NCBI GenBank assembly: GCA_021234155.1
Contig: JAJEKV010000094.1
Location: 2,676,782-2,740,781, forward strand
DNA: 64,000 nucleotides
DNA from: Isoetes taiwanensis
Taxonomy: Eukaryota; Streptophyta; Lycopodiopsida; Isoetales; Isoetaceae
Reading direction: 5' to 3'
The notes below the pieces were generated by a model. That model saw only the letters and a list, made by a program, of their open reading frames with translations. It searched no databases and was not told the DNA's origin. The position numbers and the translations under genes are program-made. Shown here in pieces: positions 43,472-57,689 of this stretch. Position 1 is the first letter of the stretch. The number at the start of each line of letters is the position of its first letter.

Positions 43472-44431
43472 GATTCTATCCTGCCTACAAAGTGTGCATG
43501 TATGGCTAAAGTTTTGCCCAACGGATGTGTGGTGAGTTGGTATAGGCCTAGTAATGCCAAAATGAATGTGCACTTGGTCAGGGGTTCAACCCTGGCCAGT
43601 GTATGTTTATCTTTGGGAGTTGATTACTGGGGTTATACGATGATGATCCCCGACGTGGTAGAACTTGTGCCTATACGTGTCCTCCACTTTGTCTGCCATA
43701 TGGCAGCAGGATAAGCTCCACAATAATTGTGTGAGTATGCACCAGTAAAAATTGGCTTCCATGTACACGGGGCTGGTATACTGGTTGTTGTCTAAAATTT
43801 CCCCGACTTCCTGAGGCGGGATTCTATCCTGCCTACAAAGTGTGCATGTATGGCTAAAGTTTTGCCCAACGGATGTGTGGTGAGTTGGTATAGGCCTAGT
43901 AATGCCAAAATGAATGTGCACTTGGTCAGGGGTTCAACCCTGGCCAGTGTATGTTTATCTTTGGGAGTTGATTACTGGGGTTATACGATGATGATCCCCG
44001 ACGTGGTAGAACTTGTGCCTATACGTGTCCTCCACTTTGTCTGCCATATGGCAGCAGGATAAGCTCCACAATAATTGTGTGAGTATGCACCAGTAAAAAT
44101 TGGCTTCCATGTACACGGGGCTGGTATACTGGTTGTTGTCTAAAATTTCCCCGACTTCCTGAGGCGGGATTCTATCCTGCCTACAAAGTGTGCATGTATG
44201 GCTAAAGTTTTGCCCAACGGATGTGTGGTGAGTTGGTATAGGCCTAGTAATGCCAAAATGAATGTGCACTTGGTCAGGGGTTCAACCCTGGCCAGTGTAT
44301 GTTTATCTTTGGGAGTTGATTACTGGGGTTATATGATGATGATCCCCGACGTGGTAGAACTTGTGCCTATACGTGTCCTCCACTTTGTCTGCCATATGGC
44401 AGCAGGATAAGCTCCACAATAATTGTGTGAG
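43472..44431 (+). repeat. Three tandem 348-bp units resembling a tRNA-derived SINE
   Basis: Period 348 bp exactly (43472, 43820, 44168); the third unit is cut at 44431. Each unit has TGGTGAGTTGG (A-box-like) and, ~45 nt on, GGTTCAACCCT, which fits the Pol III B-box consensus. The units are virtually identical. Called SINE-like because no 3' tail is seen. Confidence 0.6.
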
Positions 44432-44881
44432 TTGAAGTGAAGTGGTGTTTTCATTGAGCTGAATGAAATGAGTACAATGAATCATAAGAGTGTACAAATA
44501 CCCCAAATGAGTGAGTAACAATATAACGATCAGAAGAACATCCTAGGTAGCCCAAACACCCCAAGTTAAGCATCAACTGCTTCATCTCAAAGCAAACGTG
44601 ACTGCAAAAATCCCTCGATGACTCCACCAGACCAGCATCATTTCTCGCCGCCCCATCGAATCCAGGACCCCAACTCGACCCCCAAACACGTAGAGACTGC
44701 TCGGGAATTGCCAAAAAGAGGATCGTCCAGTCACTGCACACAACCGACCTCATGGAAAGTCAAGGTAAGACAATGAGTTAGAAACCTAACAGGCCAAGCA
44801 TCAACAAACGTTTTTTGTAAGAAAGAACAAAAAAAATGAATGGAAATCGAGAGAAATTGGTTCACTCGGAAGCCCACAGCC

Positions 44882-45024
<143 letters not shown>

Positions 45025-45232
45025 TCAGATAGACTAGGCCCGACCCCGGGGGTCATCCCCGAGGTGCCCTCCAGAAGCGACAAGTGCTACGCTGGGAAAT
45101 TGCAGAGGCCACCAGCCCTCAACGAGACAGAAGAGAAGAGTAGAATTCGCCCTCACGAGGCGGGATGAACAAAAACCAACAGAAGTCAAGCGAACCAATC
45201 ATGCGACCAGCCATAGAGGAGGGAGGGAGGGA

Positions 45233-45448
45233 AACACTGGAACAAGGAGAATTCAGCTCAAAGGAAACGCCGATGAGAATTGCTTGGAAGCTACAGGGAT
45301 ATATAGCAGATAAAGTTAAAGAAATCATGTGCCAAAGAAAGCCCAGGCTAAAGATGACTACTACGTCCAAAATAGCGTGACGCCAAAACAGACGTCCCTT
45401 TCCCCAGAATGATGGTTCTCTTCTATATAAGAAGAGAACCATAGCATT
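45233..45448 (-). repeat. 216-bp direct repeat, copy 1
   Basis: Near-identical to 52778-52993. It contains a palindrome GGTTCTCTTCT-ATATA-AGAAGAGAACC at its right end, including a TATATA core. Both copies end sharply at AGCATT, so this is a true boundary of some element, probably its 5' end on the minus strand. Confidence 0.85.
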
Positions 45449-45486
45449 CTAGGGAAAGGTCCTTATGCACAAATATCAACATCCGA

Positions 45487-48400
45487 CACAAAGAGGAACC
45501 TCCCTCAAACCCCATCATACATCGAGAACACGAGAAATTGTAAGGCACACTGCTAGAAAAGTGTAATAATCATGAGATGAGGTGGGATGCCACTGCAAAT
45601 AGAGGGGAAGGGGCGCAAGAAACCCTAAGACAACTGGACCGCATAAGGCAAAGAAGGCATGAAACTCGAACACAAACAAGATCAATGGCCACCACCAAAG
45701 CACATGAAATCAAATTGTAGGACCAACATACCAACAAACTACAGAAAAAACCTAACGACAAGACGCTACGGAAGTAAGAACAAACATGCCTAACTTATAT
45801 CATTCATGCAGAACAGACTCAAGCGAACTTTCATGAAGACAATGCAAACCCCATAATAAGAAAGACCAAAAACTATGCACCGTGGAATGCATAAAAAGAG
45901 AAGACATCAAGACCGGACATAGTCAACAAGCTAACAAAGAGCACCTAGAACTAAAATTTAAGAATCAACGTACCAGCAGTGAACCACAGTGAAAACTATA
46001 ATGACAAAACATTACAACAAACAAGGACTAAAACCTAAACATATACGCTACATGCATAACTAGATCAAACAAACTTTCAAAAATAGAAACAACATAACCT
46101 ACGGGAACAAGACGATAGGGACCCCGAGACACAAGAACAAAAAGGTTTCGTAAGGTGACAGAACAATTATGCAATTGAGAACACCGATAGACGATGCCAC
46201 AGAGTCAGCGAGGATGGGATCAAGGCCCAGAAAAAGAATGGATGAAGAAAAATGAGTGCAACCTGAAACACGAACAAATACCATTTAAGAATGCCAGACA
46301 ACGGACCGCAAGAACCACTCCAACATGCACGAATTTGCGAAGATGCAACCACATTTTGAAATTTAAAATGCAGGCCAAAAGGGAGAATGTCATGGGAAAA
46401 AGGGAACACCAAACAACTCCTTTAGTTTGTAAGAGATCAACATAGAAAAGGCATGACGACTGGACCAACAAGGTAAGAAGAACTACGTCAAATCAAGGGG
46501 CAGACAAAGGAGGGAATCAAGACAATAGCAGAGCGAAGATATATCTCAAGGGATAAAATGGAAACAAGAGGAAAGGAACAAACATAGGGTGAAAAAAGAC
46601 AAACCAGGAGACCAGGACGAAATGGATAGAAAAAGGGATTGAGAATAGAGAAACAAAGCAAACGAGACAAAAATGGCAGAGGACACAAAATGGAAATAAC
46701 TAAAAGCCCGCAAAGGCACTAATAAGACACTAAGAATCTATGACAAAGAGCGAGTATAGGCCCTCATAAGGGCATCCATGAGAACCACTGAGAACATATG
46801 AGAATATTGGAGTAAAAGAACAAATAGAGCAACAACAAGAAATAGCGAGGACTAACATTCATGAATGTATACCCACATGCATAGCCGATCCAAGCGAATT
46901 TTCAACATAGAAACAACGATAGGGATCTTGAGACTCAAGAACAATCTAGAGGACTGGACCAAAGAACCCATTATGACGAGAGAAAGATGGGGAAATATGG
47001 GTGCTATATGACATCGTCGGAAGAAGCAGAGTTCAGAGAACAACTCGGTGAACAACTTGCAAATTTGGTTGACGAGGGCAAACCGGTCACTGAGACCAAC
47101 AAGAATAAAAAAGGCCAAGCAAGGTGGATGAAACAACTGGGGTGAACATAGTAAACAACATAATGAATGGACACCACCAGGACAAAAAGCACTATGATGA
47201 GTCAAGAGGCGGGCAAAAGAGGGAGTCAAGACAATAAAGACGTATCAAGAGATAAAATGAACAAACAAAGAGGAAAGGGACAAAATGCAAAATGAAAAAG
47301 GAAAGGAATGCGAGATTATAATGAAATGGATGGAATAAGGGATTAGGAATAGAGGAACAGAGCAAATTGGGACAAAGGAGCTAGGGCCACCAATAAGAAT
47401 CAATGATAAAAGAAAAGAGTATAGGCCCTCATAAGGGCATCCAAAAGAACAATTGAGAATATATGAGAAACAAGCATGCACTTGTCTACCTATACATACA
47501 CCTAGAAACAAAGCTCAAGAATCTTAGAGCAAAAAAGGGAAGCAAAACAAATGAAATGGATGGAGAAATGGGATAAAGAAAAGAGGCACTAGAAAACCGC
47601 TGTGAAATGGAAAGGCGAGGGAAATAAAGTGGGCAAAAAAACAAACTACAACTGAAAAAAAAAAAACCAGGGAAAAAGCACGAGTGAGAGGAAGAAATCA
47701 TGCATGCGCAAGTGAACAAACTACTGCTGAGAAATCATGAGACAAGAATGCTACGAGCAATCAGACACATGGGACAACTCAGGGCAACTCGGACAAGCAG
47801 AGCAGCGCAATGACGTATAGAAGCAACTCAAGCACAACCCGGACTGCAGGAGCTAGGACTCAAAGGACCATAAGAGCTCAACGAGACAAATGGAACAACA
47901 GTCGACAAAAGGGAATAATGGACGTCGTGTAGTAAAGGGAACGAGTAAAGGCAGTGGAAAGAAGCCAATGAACCAAAAGAATTGAAGGGGCACATGGCTA
48001 GGTGGACAACACAAGTACATGGAACTAGCCACATACAGGAATATAAAAGAAGATTTGCAACTAAATGTCACAAGCACCAATGCCGCAAGAATGCAATAGT
48101 TCATGAGTAGAAAAAATGCCAGAATATCCAAATGGAGAAGGTTATATTCAAGATACTGGAAAATACCTGACTCGCCCGACAACTCGTGCTAAAGTCCGTA
48201 GGTCAAGTGCCAACATGTCAACAACGGGGGGCAACCGGCATGTGTTGATTAAATACAGAATATAGTGAGGAATTGCCCAAAATGCAATGAAGCAACTAAA
48301 TGCAAAACTGACTTGGCGTAAAAAAGCAACATACAAAGTAGTTAGTCCCTTGTTGAACCCTGTGGACAAAGATTTAACAACGATCCCCATCAATGTCGAC

Positions 48401-51400
48401 TAGAGATGGTACCACCCCTTCATAATGACAAGACGAGGAAAACTACCAAGAAGCCAGTCCGACATTGACCCCTCTAGTCACCAAGTCAAAAAATGATTCT
48501 TATCCGCATCTATTCGAGATGCCCTCCCCAACCGAACCATAGCTCGAAGCTTTTCCACCCAAGAACCCTGCAACTAAAACCACCGAAGGCTGTAAACGCA
48601 ACATTTGCAAAAAGGAGGGAACCATACATGGTCAGGCCACCAAAGGAAAAAACCATCAACTCTGACAAATATACTAATCTAAACAGCAACTGGCCCAAGG
48701 GCACCTGATAAAACCAACATCTAACAACCCTACTTTTACCCACTACGTAACTTACAAAACAAGACGAGGTTTCAAACCTTTAAATCCGAAAGAGAGAGCA
48801 AAAAGACTTAAAATATATCATCAAAGAGAGAAACTATCACTAGGACGAACCTACTAAATCAAACACGCCAACCACCACTAAAAACTAGAAGGACTAGTCA
48901 ATTTTAAATGAAGGTAAATAAGAAATAAGATAGGCGACAAGAAGATAGATAGGCCACCCAAGGAAACATACCACCACGACAATTATACAAAGCTAAATGC
49001 AAACCGACCCAAGAAAAGAACCAAACGACTCTGCAAAAATGAGCAATAACCCATAATTTATACATATACAAATACATGCAAGTAAGAAAGCCACAAAAGG
49101 ATTTGACACGTAAGATGGATAATCTAGATACGAAAAAATAGAGACAATGAGGATGGACACCATAAACCGACCAACCCAAAAAGCTGAAAGAACAAAGAAA
49201 GTGCATACCATAACCTAACACGACCCATGCAAGAACCAGACAACCAAGAAAGCAACGAGGCAAACAAGGACTGACTCTAGACTCCAAGCTCAAGCACATC
49301 CAAGGCAACCAACAGAAAAGATAACACAAACAAGAAAATGCTCTTGGGGATAGGGCACAATGGACCCAAGCACAACCAAACCCATGCACCAAGACCTTTG
49401 TGTTAGTAATGGCTAATAATATGCACGAGGACTTCTTGTTATTAATATTTAATAATATTATGTACAAGGACCCCTGATTATAATGTTTATAACAAAAAAA
49501 GGTTTAACATTGATAACAAAAATAAAATAAAAGGGGCACAATGGGCATCAAAACAACAAGGGAAAGAGGAGGCGTCGATTAGACGGACCAAACTCAACCT
49601 AGGCACCACCAACCTATGCACCAGGACCATTTGTTATTAATGTCCAACAATATGCACCAAGACTTTTGGTTATTAATGTTTAATAATAAATAATATGCAC
49701 AAGGATCCCTTATTATAATGTTTATAACAAAAAGTTTAATGTTATATAAAGGGGGCACAATTGAACCAAGGGAAAGATGAGGCTAGGACTAGACGGACCA
49801 ATCTCAACACAGAATCGATAAAAAGGAGGCAAGGACAAGAGTAATTAATCTCAACATAGAAACTATTGTAACCCTCTTAAGACCTCGTAATCATCCCTTT
49901 AACATCCTTTTAAGGCCTCGTAATTCATCCTTTTAAGACCTCGAACATAACCAACTCCCCATGCATCAACCTACAAGAAAAGAAGCATAACTTGATCGAG
50001 GCCCTAGCACATTCAAGCGAAGAAACTTTCGCACCTGGAACGAAAACTTTATAAAGGCTAAGAACAAGACAAACAGAGTGAGAAAAAGCTTTTGCTATGA
50101 TCCAACACGACACGCTGCTTTAAGGATGTGAAATCCAGACAAACCACATTGGAACTGGAACTAGAAACAAAAAACTTGCACATATGAAATATAAACATTT
50201 TAGAAGCAAGAACAAGACAAACAAGCAAGACATATGATCCAGATACCATACGGTGCATGATGAGGCACGCAAGGCAATCTTTAGCTTTTGCATATGATCC
50301 AGATGATGAGGCACGCAAGGCAATCTTTTGCTTTTGGTGAGGCAAACAAGGTAAAAACTTTCACAAACCTTACCCATAGCTTTCCTGAGGATGGTTACTC
50401 AAGATAGAAGTTGTGAGACTGCTTTGATGAGGTTTTGAACTCTAGCCTCTATGACAACAAACCACCTACATAACAAAATGATTTTCTAACAATATGCAAT
50501 CATAAAGTTCCAAAAGTCTATTTGGAATCGTGACTTTCTTTAGAACACTGGGCTTCTGCATAATATGAAGTTAAGTAACAAAGAGGATGCTGCAATCGAA
50601 ATTCAACATTCAAATTAGTATGAGTGTAATTGACGTAAACTGATGAAGAACACAAATAAGGATGTTCAGTCAGAAAGAGTGATAAACGTCTCTCAAGTTG
50701 TGCGCAGGCACAAATCCAGTGCCAACCTGCTTTAAACATAAGATTCATACATGGATAGAAACAAGGGTGTACATGGTACAGACTGTCAGACTGGAGAAAA
50801 ATAAGTTGGAACAAGGCTCCGGTTGGGTATGCTGCTCAGAGAATTTAGAACTTCAAGGGATACATTTAGGCAAATGATAGATAAAGGCAATGTCTAACCT
50901 AGCAGAATTATGGAACATGAGGCTCCAGGGTCCGAGACCTAAAGCAATTTGCGTTTCAGAAACTCTAAGGATCTTAAAATAGCAGAAAGTACTCCAGTCC
51001 GGCCGAGCAGATGGATCACAAATAGATGGGACCGAATCTCAGATGTGGGCTAGCACAACAGGTTTTAACATGGAGAAAGAAGTCTGTGTCAGCAAACTAA
51101 AGTAAAGAAAGAACAAATGAAGATTGGAGCGATGTGTGGGGAGGGGGGGGGTACGCTCGGTATCACGGGGGCGAGTAAAGTCATGCGGAGAGTAGATTGT
51201 CGCAAACTAAAGTAAAGAAAGAACAAATGAAGATTGGAGCGATGTAGGGGGAGGGGGTACGTTCGCAGATCACGCGGAGGGCGAGTAAAGTCAGCGGAGA
51301 GTAGATTGAGCACACAAGGTCACTGAAAGAAAAAAGGGGGAGTGAGAACCACATGAAAAAACAGAAAAAATACCGGAACAAACATAGGAAGGAAAAGACA

Positions 51401-52560
51401 ACAACGAAACCAACAAAAGAAACACACCATCGACAACCAACGTGAAAAAGGAAAAAGAATCGAAACAAATCCCAAACTGACCCTATCGAGGCAAAAACCC
51501 CCCACAGACCTCCATGAGATATAGATCATAATGGCAATTGTTCACACATAGGCTTAATAAACTACATTATAAGAACAAAAAAGGGGCAACACAATCAGAA
51601 TAACAACAATAAATGAAGAGACAAGTGATTAGATGTCGAGCAAAGAGCTAATGCATTGATATGAGCATCTACATTCTAGCCATATGTTCCGTAATGAAGT
51701 ATTTCCTTAGTTAAACAAATATGAATGTGCAATGCAAAAATTCATAAGATCACACACATAACCTGGAAAAAACAAAACCGAACCATACATAACAACACAC
51801 ACCATCGAACCTAAAAAGCAAAACCATCCACCCCTTACGGACCCAAATAAACATTACAAAAACATTAAAAAACCATAACCATAGCAAAAACAAAACTACC
51901 TAGGAAAAAGAAAAGGAAATCACGGAAAAGAAAACGGGGGGATCGGGATACTGGGACCCAGTAACCTGGGACCACCCGGCTTCATCGGGATACCCCGACC
52001 CGGTATCCCCTGGCAAAAAGAACAGGTCGGGCAGGCCAGATTCGGCGGCCGATTGGAGCAGGAACCGCCCAAACTTGGGACTTCGGTTATGAAGAAACAC
52101 ACGGATCGGGCTTCAGAGCGATGAGAGGGGAAGGAACACGAGCTGGGAAGGAAAGAAGTTAAGACCCATGAGCCAGATACCAAAAGGAGATGAGAAGCAA
52201 CTGGAAACAGGGCCTTGAGGCAAAAGCATGACAAAATCCCACAACCACAGCAGATAAACAGACCCAAACCAGAGCAGGAAGGCTCGAAACCGACAGACCA
52301 ACAAGGGAAAATCGAAGGTAAGCATCCTGCTGCTGGTCAACAAAGGAGAGCAGGGGAACATGGCGAATCAGAAACATGGCAAATCAAAAAAGATAGACTC
52401 AGAAAGGATAGAGCAGAAGAACAGGGTGAATCAGGAAAGGATAGAGCAGATAACAGAAGAACATGGCGAATCAGAAAGGATAGAGTAGAAGAACATGGCG
52501 AAACAGAAAAGGATAGAGCAGATAACAGAAAAAGTGGATCAGCGAGCATCATAAAACAGG
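45487..52560. other. 7 kb of purine-rich leader sequence without a recognised gene
   Basis: A-rich on the plus strand, pyrimidine-rich on the minus. No frame longer than ~190 codons and none with a domain I recognise; the many 60-100 codon frames are biased by composition. 49390-49750 holds repeated AACAATATGCACCAAGGAC / TTATTAATGTTTAATAATA patches. 50220-50340 has a short duplication around CATATGATCCAGAT...AGGCACGCAAGGCAATCTTT. 51110-51300 has a ~120-bp tandem duplication (CAAACTAAAGTAAAGAAAG). 52330-52550 repeats AGGATAGAGCAGAAGAACA. May be non-autonomous insertions or a large leader. Confidence 0.6.
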
Positions 52561-52562
52561 AA

Positions 52563-52993
52563 AGACTAGCATGAATTTTTTTTTTTTTTTTTTGAGAGCA
52601 GAAGCCAAGCAAGCACGAGTAAATGCCCATTGGTTTTAAGGGATCGGAACTACAAGAATACCGTGATCCCCAAAAGAGCTGGTAATTCTGAGCCCAATCC
52701 ATCTGGAGCTGGAGCAGTCAGAGAGCAGTACCTGAATGAAAACATAAGTACCTGAATGAAAAAATAAGCTGTAGGGTAACACTGGAACAAGGAGAATTCA
52801 GCTCAAAGGAAACGCCGATGAGAATTGCTTGGAAGCTACAGGGATATATAGCAGATAAAGTTAAAGAAATCATGTGCCAAAGAAAGCCCAGGCTAAAGAT
52901 GACTACTACGTCCAAAATAGCGTGACGCCAAAACAGACGTCCCTTTCCCCAGAATGATGGTTCTCTTCTATATAAGAAGAGAACCATAGCATT
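52563..52993 (-). mobile_element. Short LINE-like or retroposed insertion with poly(A)
   Basis: On the minus strand it starts with the 216-bp repeat (52993-52778), continues 200 bp, and ends in a run of A (T-run at ~52567-52585 on plus). The body-plus-poly(A) form suggests a retroposed copy. TAGCAT flanks both sides but is also inside the repeat, so the target duplication is unsure. Confidence 0.45.
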
Positions 52994-53014
52994 TCAGACT
53001 TTTTCTACTTATTG

Positions 53015-53281
53015 GTCTCACAGGTCGCGCCTCGCTCAAAAACTAAAGTTTAGTTTTTAGTCCAGGCGCGAGCTGTGAGATCTCACACATTTTTAAGTAA
53101 TTTGAGTAATCAAATCATGCTATTCTTATTAATTCCTATCTTAGAATTAGCTTTACCATATTAGTTTTCTCAAATTCATCATATTTAAGTGACCTTGGCT
53201 CGATGTCTCACAGCTTGCGCCTCGCTCAAAGACTAAAGTTTAGTTTTTAGTCCAGGCGCGAGCTGTGAGACCACCTTACTT
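53015..53281. repeat. Two further 67-nt hairpin repeats near the 5' LTR
   Basis: 53015-53081 and 53215-53281, same foldback motif as 41578-41845 but different flanks, so the hairpin itself is the repeated unit. The spacing between paired copies is again ~130-135 nt. Confidence 0.88.
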
Positions 53282-53480
53282 TGGCAAAATTTTTGGCTCA
53301 TTCTTTATAATTTTTATTAAGTTCCAATTTACTTAATTGTTACTAGCTTAGCATAACAACAAAAATGAGAAAAAAAAAAAAAAAAAAAAAAAAATTCCCA
53401 CTTTTCGACGCTCAAGGATCCTACCAAGTTAGTACTACTGGGAGCATGGCCAGTGCTTTGCTCTTGGTCTCCAAGAACAT

Positions 53481-53492
53481 GCTCTGATACCA
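53481..53492 (-). promoter_or_regulatory. Ty3 primer-binding site (initiator tRNA-Met)
   Basis: Minus strand TGGTATCAGAGC, one base inside the 5' LTR; proves minus-strand orientation. A ~25-nt poly(A) run lies at 53369-53393. Confidence 0.92.
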
Positions 53493-53493
53493 T

Positions 53494-55000
53494 TGTGACG
53501 TCCCCTACTGTGATATCGATGCCCGCACCAGATACAAGCAGGGAGTTCATCCCCATACCAGCTCCATTGCTGATACAGGGCCCTCCACATATCACTGTGA
53601 CCGTCTGAAGTCCCCAGTGGGAAGAATGAAGGGGTCATTTTACCCCGTCTCCCTCAGGGCCTACCTAGCTGCGGAAGCGTAAACATACACGTCAGTAACA
53701 TACATCACATACCCACCTCGAAGGGTGGTACATCAACATCTGCATAGACAAAGATCAGCACAACACAAGTGGGATCCTACCCAAGGCTCGCATAATGGGG
53801 ATGGACCGACAAGCTTGGGTCTCCGAGTTCGTTGGTGCACGGAATCATGACAATGGTATGTACCGGCATAAGAACATGGCATTGGGTTGTCCACACCATC
53901 CGCCCCTCCATTGCACACTTTGCGAGTAGGTTGAAAAGTGTTGGGACCCCGATCAGAGCGGGCCGGGTGCATAGCCAAAGGGGCTACTCCTGGGTTACAT
54001 CTCCCCAGGCCCGATGGGGCAGGTAGGGATTACTCCCACCCGAAGTCTACATGCTGACCCAAGGTGACTAGAGGGCCACTGCCCTTATTCGACTTAACCC
54101 ACTGGAAGGTGAACCCCACCCCACGGGTGTCGAGCCCATGCCTTGCCCACACTCAGTGGCAAGCCATTAGACCTAGTCACTCTGATCCCCGGTAGGCCTT
54201 ACACACCAGAGGGATCGGTCAAGGGTCAGAACACGAACCTCGTTCTGAGCCAGTCTCGTCCCTTCACCCACAACCAGGTGTGGTTCTTGTACACAGGCCG
54301 AAATCTAGTAATGCACTAAGAGGGACTAACTAGGAGCATCATCTACTAAGCTTTAAGTCTCTACCCCCCTTCCCAATACAATGAGTTCACAGAATTCATC
54401 CGTCCATCATATCAACATAATAAATAATAAAGAACTAATCTATCTCATAGAGTTAGGTTCTTTAGTTAAGTCAATCTTGGGATCTACTTGGCTGCTAGGG
54501 GTGATCTAACAGGCTAAACCTACTGATTCGAAGGCTGGAGTAAGGTTCATGCTATTTGATCGACCAAATACCTGATCCCTGGTTCACTCCTCTCGATCTG
54601 AAGGCGTCCATGTCCTTGTTCTGCTTCGGGATGCGGTCGGAGGAATGATCTGACTAGCTGGGGCGCACAGGCAGATCGTGAGAGTTGGAATTGACTCCTC
54701 AGGCGCGCGAATCGGAGTTCGGAAGGTCTGTGGGCGAAAAAGGGAATGTTAGGGTTTGATGCCTTATGTAGGCTATCAGTTAGGTTTAGGGTTTTCCATG
54801 ACCCTTGGTCTACCTTTAATGGGTTTAAAGGTCTAAAGGTGCGCGCATTGCTAAGTGTGCGCACCATTGCAAGTTGCCCCCTAGGGCATCCTTGCTTAGG
54901 TCCGTGGTCGCATTACACGTTGACTAGGCGGCGGTATGCTGCGGATTTGGTGCAGAAGACGGTATAACGCCTTGAGACCGATATCGCATCGAACGTCACA
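53494..55000 (-). repeat. 5' LTR of the Ty3 element
   Basis: 1507 bp, partner of 32454-33956. Differences are concentrated at 53507-53545, 53790-53965, 54598-54630 and 54898-55000 in compact patches, with long identical stretches between. Confidence 0.93.
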
Positions 55001-57512
55001 ACATTCTTATTCCTTTTTCTGGAATCCACTCTTTATAGGTTGGCCGCATCTTATATTGCATAATGGGCCATTTCCCATCCATTTTAAATCGGAATAGCAA
55101 TGGGTCGGTATGGCCTGTTAGACGTTGGCCTTTATCAGGGATATATCCCTTGACAAAGCCTTTCCAATCTGGAACTTCATCCACAAAATATGGAACAGGA
55201 GACTTTGCATTGCACTTGCTAAACAAGTAAAGCAACTCAGGCAAAGTTAGAGCATCCGATGAACTCATTAACGTCGAAAAGTTCCCAAACAATGCATCAA
55301 TATCGTCATGAGTATGCCCAACCATCATGAAGCCAACCTGAATCTCATCGAATACCTTAAGCCATGTCAAATAAGAGAGGTAGGAGAACACATATCTATT
55401 TTTATTTTGACCCGATGCATTATCCAACTGTAAGTAGAGATTTCGAGGAAGAGGATTGAAGCCTTCTAAGTTGGCACTAGAAGATGAAGGCATCTTCTCT
55501 TGTCAAGGCGCTTAGCTTATGCCGCAGTTGGTCGAGTATCTTTTAGGGCTTGCATCAATTTGCAATCAGTAGTTACGCTTCCACACAGATCACCACACTT
55601 GTCTTCTTCAGGCAACTCAAGATAGTGTAGGATCCTAGAAAGTGATCCAACATGAAAGTTTGAGTCATCCTTCCAAAGATCAAGAGAGAAATGGCCATAA
55701 GCCCGTCCACCATGACCATGTGTCAATGCTCTGTCAAAGCCGCTCTTCAAGCGATCTCCTCTCCAAAACGGACTTTTGCGAGATGGTGACTTCTTGGTGT
55801 GAGTGTTTTGACCTGATCCATCTTATCATGTATTATGCAAAGGTGACTTTCTGGCGAACGATGTGATAATGCACGCCAATGCCAATATTGACTCCTACAA
55901 GCACGTTGTTCCAACATATGTGCCCGCCGTTGAATTGAAAGGTTGCACCTCTCCCTTGTATCTTTTGTTCTTTCCAATTTCTGCTTGATGACTACACATA
56001 TGTTACACTTGGAGAAAGCTGTATTTTTTGCTATGCTGACGTCTGGAAACTCTTTCTTCCAAATATTGTAAAAAGAGGGCAAGGTTACACTCTTCCCTGT
56101 CAATTCTTCCACCACGACACCCACTTCCTTATGTATGCTCTTCTTATTAAGAATGGAAGGAAGTTTGCGAACATTCTCCCTTATATCATCCTTTCTTTTT
56201 TTGCTTCTATGTGGAATGCTCTCCGCATTCTCACTAATGAAGGTATCAAGCACACTTTCTGTAGCTAGTGTCACAGATCTAGGCTTCTTAGAGCCTGTAT
56301 TACCATGCTCCGCCCGTTTTCCACCTAACTCGAACCTCTTTCTCCAACTATAAAACGTAGACTGAGCAACTCCTAAAGCCACGCGCCATGCGAATTGACA
56401 GCACTCCACTCCAGAGACCACTACTTTCGCCTCCGACTGCCCTGTATAAGTTACACTCAACACATCAAAAACAAGCCTAATCCTGGCACTGCTTGATTGA
56501 GAATAAAATTCTTTTCTTAAGGCACATACTTGCTCTCGGCTCAGTTTTTTGACACATTCGTCCTTGCAACATGTTGATTTTAGAGCACTCTTGATTGACT
56601 TGGAAGCGCACCCTCCTTGCTATCCCCCTTTGGTTCCCTCCTGACCCTCTTCACATATGTATATTTCCTTTTCCTCTTGAATTGCTTCTCAACATCAGCT
56701 TCCAAGCACTCAACTTCTAAGTCATCCTGTTCGAGAGCAGCTCGAGCTTGTAAATGTTGTGAAACTGTCTTACCATCATGAAGCAAAACATCATGGGTCT
56801 TCCAGGTTACTAGACTGTTAGCTATAGGCCTCTCAGCACAAGCATGACATGACCTGATATTTTGGTTTCCCGTTGGATTTATTATGTTACCCACTGAAAG
56901 TCCGACCTTTGATACACCCAAGAACTCATCGTCTATAGCATCATGAGGATCACTAAAGACTATATTCGCCTCCGAATATTTAGATCCAATGCAGGAGTGA
57001 AGAATGTAGCATGGCAAACCTAGTAGTAGTAGACTGTCTCATCTTCAGGCTTAAACAACCTGAGACCAAGACGGGCAGCTAGATTCTCATGACCTCCAAT
57101 CTCCTCTACTATCTCGTCTTCTTCATTTGTTGCTGTGTTGCTTGGTACACCACAGTGAGCAGTGAAACTGATGTCCGGCGGGCTACTGACAGATGGTGGA
57201 CTACTAGATGAATCCTCTTCTGAAGAGGGCAAATTGAGGGATCTCGAAGACGTATCTTCACTTGAGGGGCACTCATTTTATTTTACATCCCTCTTAGGCC
57301 ACTGAATGAATGTGCCTACTGCTTCACCAATGTTATCTGCCCCTCCGCAGGGGACTGGAAGCTCGGTCGATGGGATCACGGACTCCGTGACCTCAATAGC
57401 TACATTTGAAGGATCTATTTCCTTCCCATGAAGAGTGGTTCTATTCAAAATATGTCCTCGGGCAACAATTGTCCTTCCGACGAATAGGTTGTACAGGGGA
57501 AAATTGAACCTG
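55001..57512 (-). CDS. Gene 1, unit 3: N-terminal and central part, right of the LTR element
   Basis: It codes the same protein as unit 2: acceptor AAACAG at ~57512, EIDPSNVAIEV and IGEAVGTFIQWP, acidic Ser-rich linker, CHAC, KRKRKYTYVKRVRREPKGD, CC..C region (56540-56600, with a short deletion at 56605), HTH-like VAQSTFYSWRKRFE, CIIHDKMDQ, HGHGGRAYGHFSLDL, and an uninterrupted block (54996-55493) with LQLDNASGQNKNR and GHTHDDIDALFGNFS. It ends at the insertion site and continues at 32453. It has the fewest breaks overall if the retrotransposon is ignored. Confidence 0.83.
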
Positions 57513-57581
57513 TTTCAATCAAGCAAGGCGACACTTTTTAGAACATATGAAATAGACGAAAAATAAGCAATAAATAAGCAA

Positions 57582-57660
57582 AAATGGCGCCATTTAGTAC
57601 AAAAGAATAAATTTTGGTCTAAATTTGGAGCTAAATGGCGCCATGGCGCCATTTGGTCGA
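57582..57660. repeat. Palindromes, unit 3 (block mostly deleted)
   Basis: One half-site (AAAATGGCGCCATTTAG) and one full palindrome. The rest of the intergenic block and the 5' two thirds of gene 2 are deleted; the joint at 57683-57710 carries a duplicated GTGCTGGATGGGAA. Confidence 0.85.
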
Positions 57661-57689
57661 AACTGTGAATGGATGGATGGGAGTGCTGG

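Noticed and set aside
43502-44410. Three identical 70-codon ORFs as a gene family
   Set aside because: They lie inside the 348-bp SINE-like tandem repeat and simply repeat with it.
48904-49467. 187-codon minus-strand hydrophobic ORF in the Ty3 leader
   Set aside because: Composition-driven (pyrimidine-rich strand); no recognised motif or start context.
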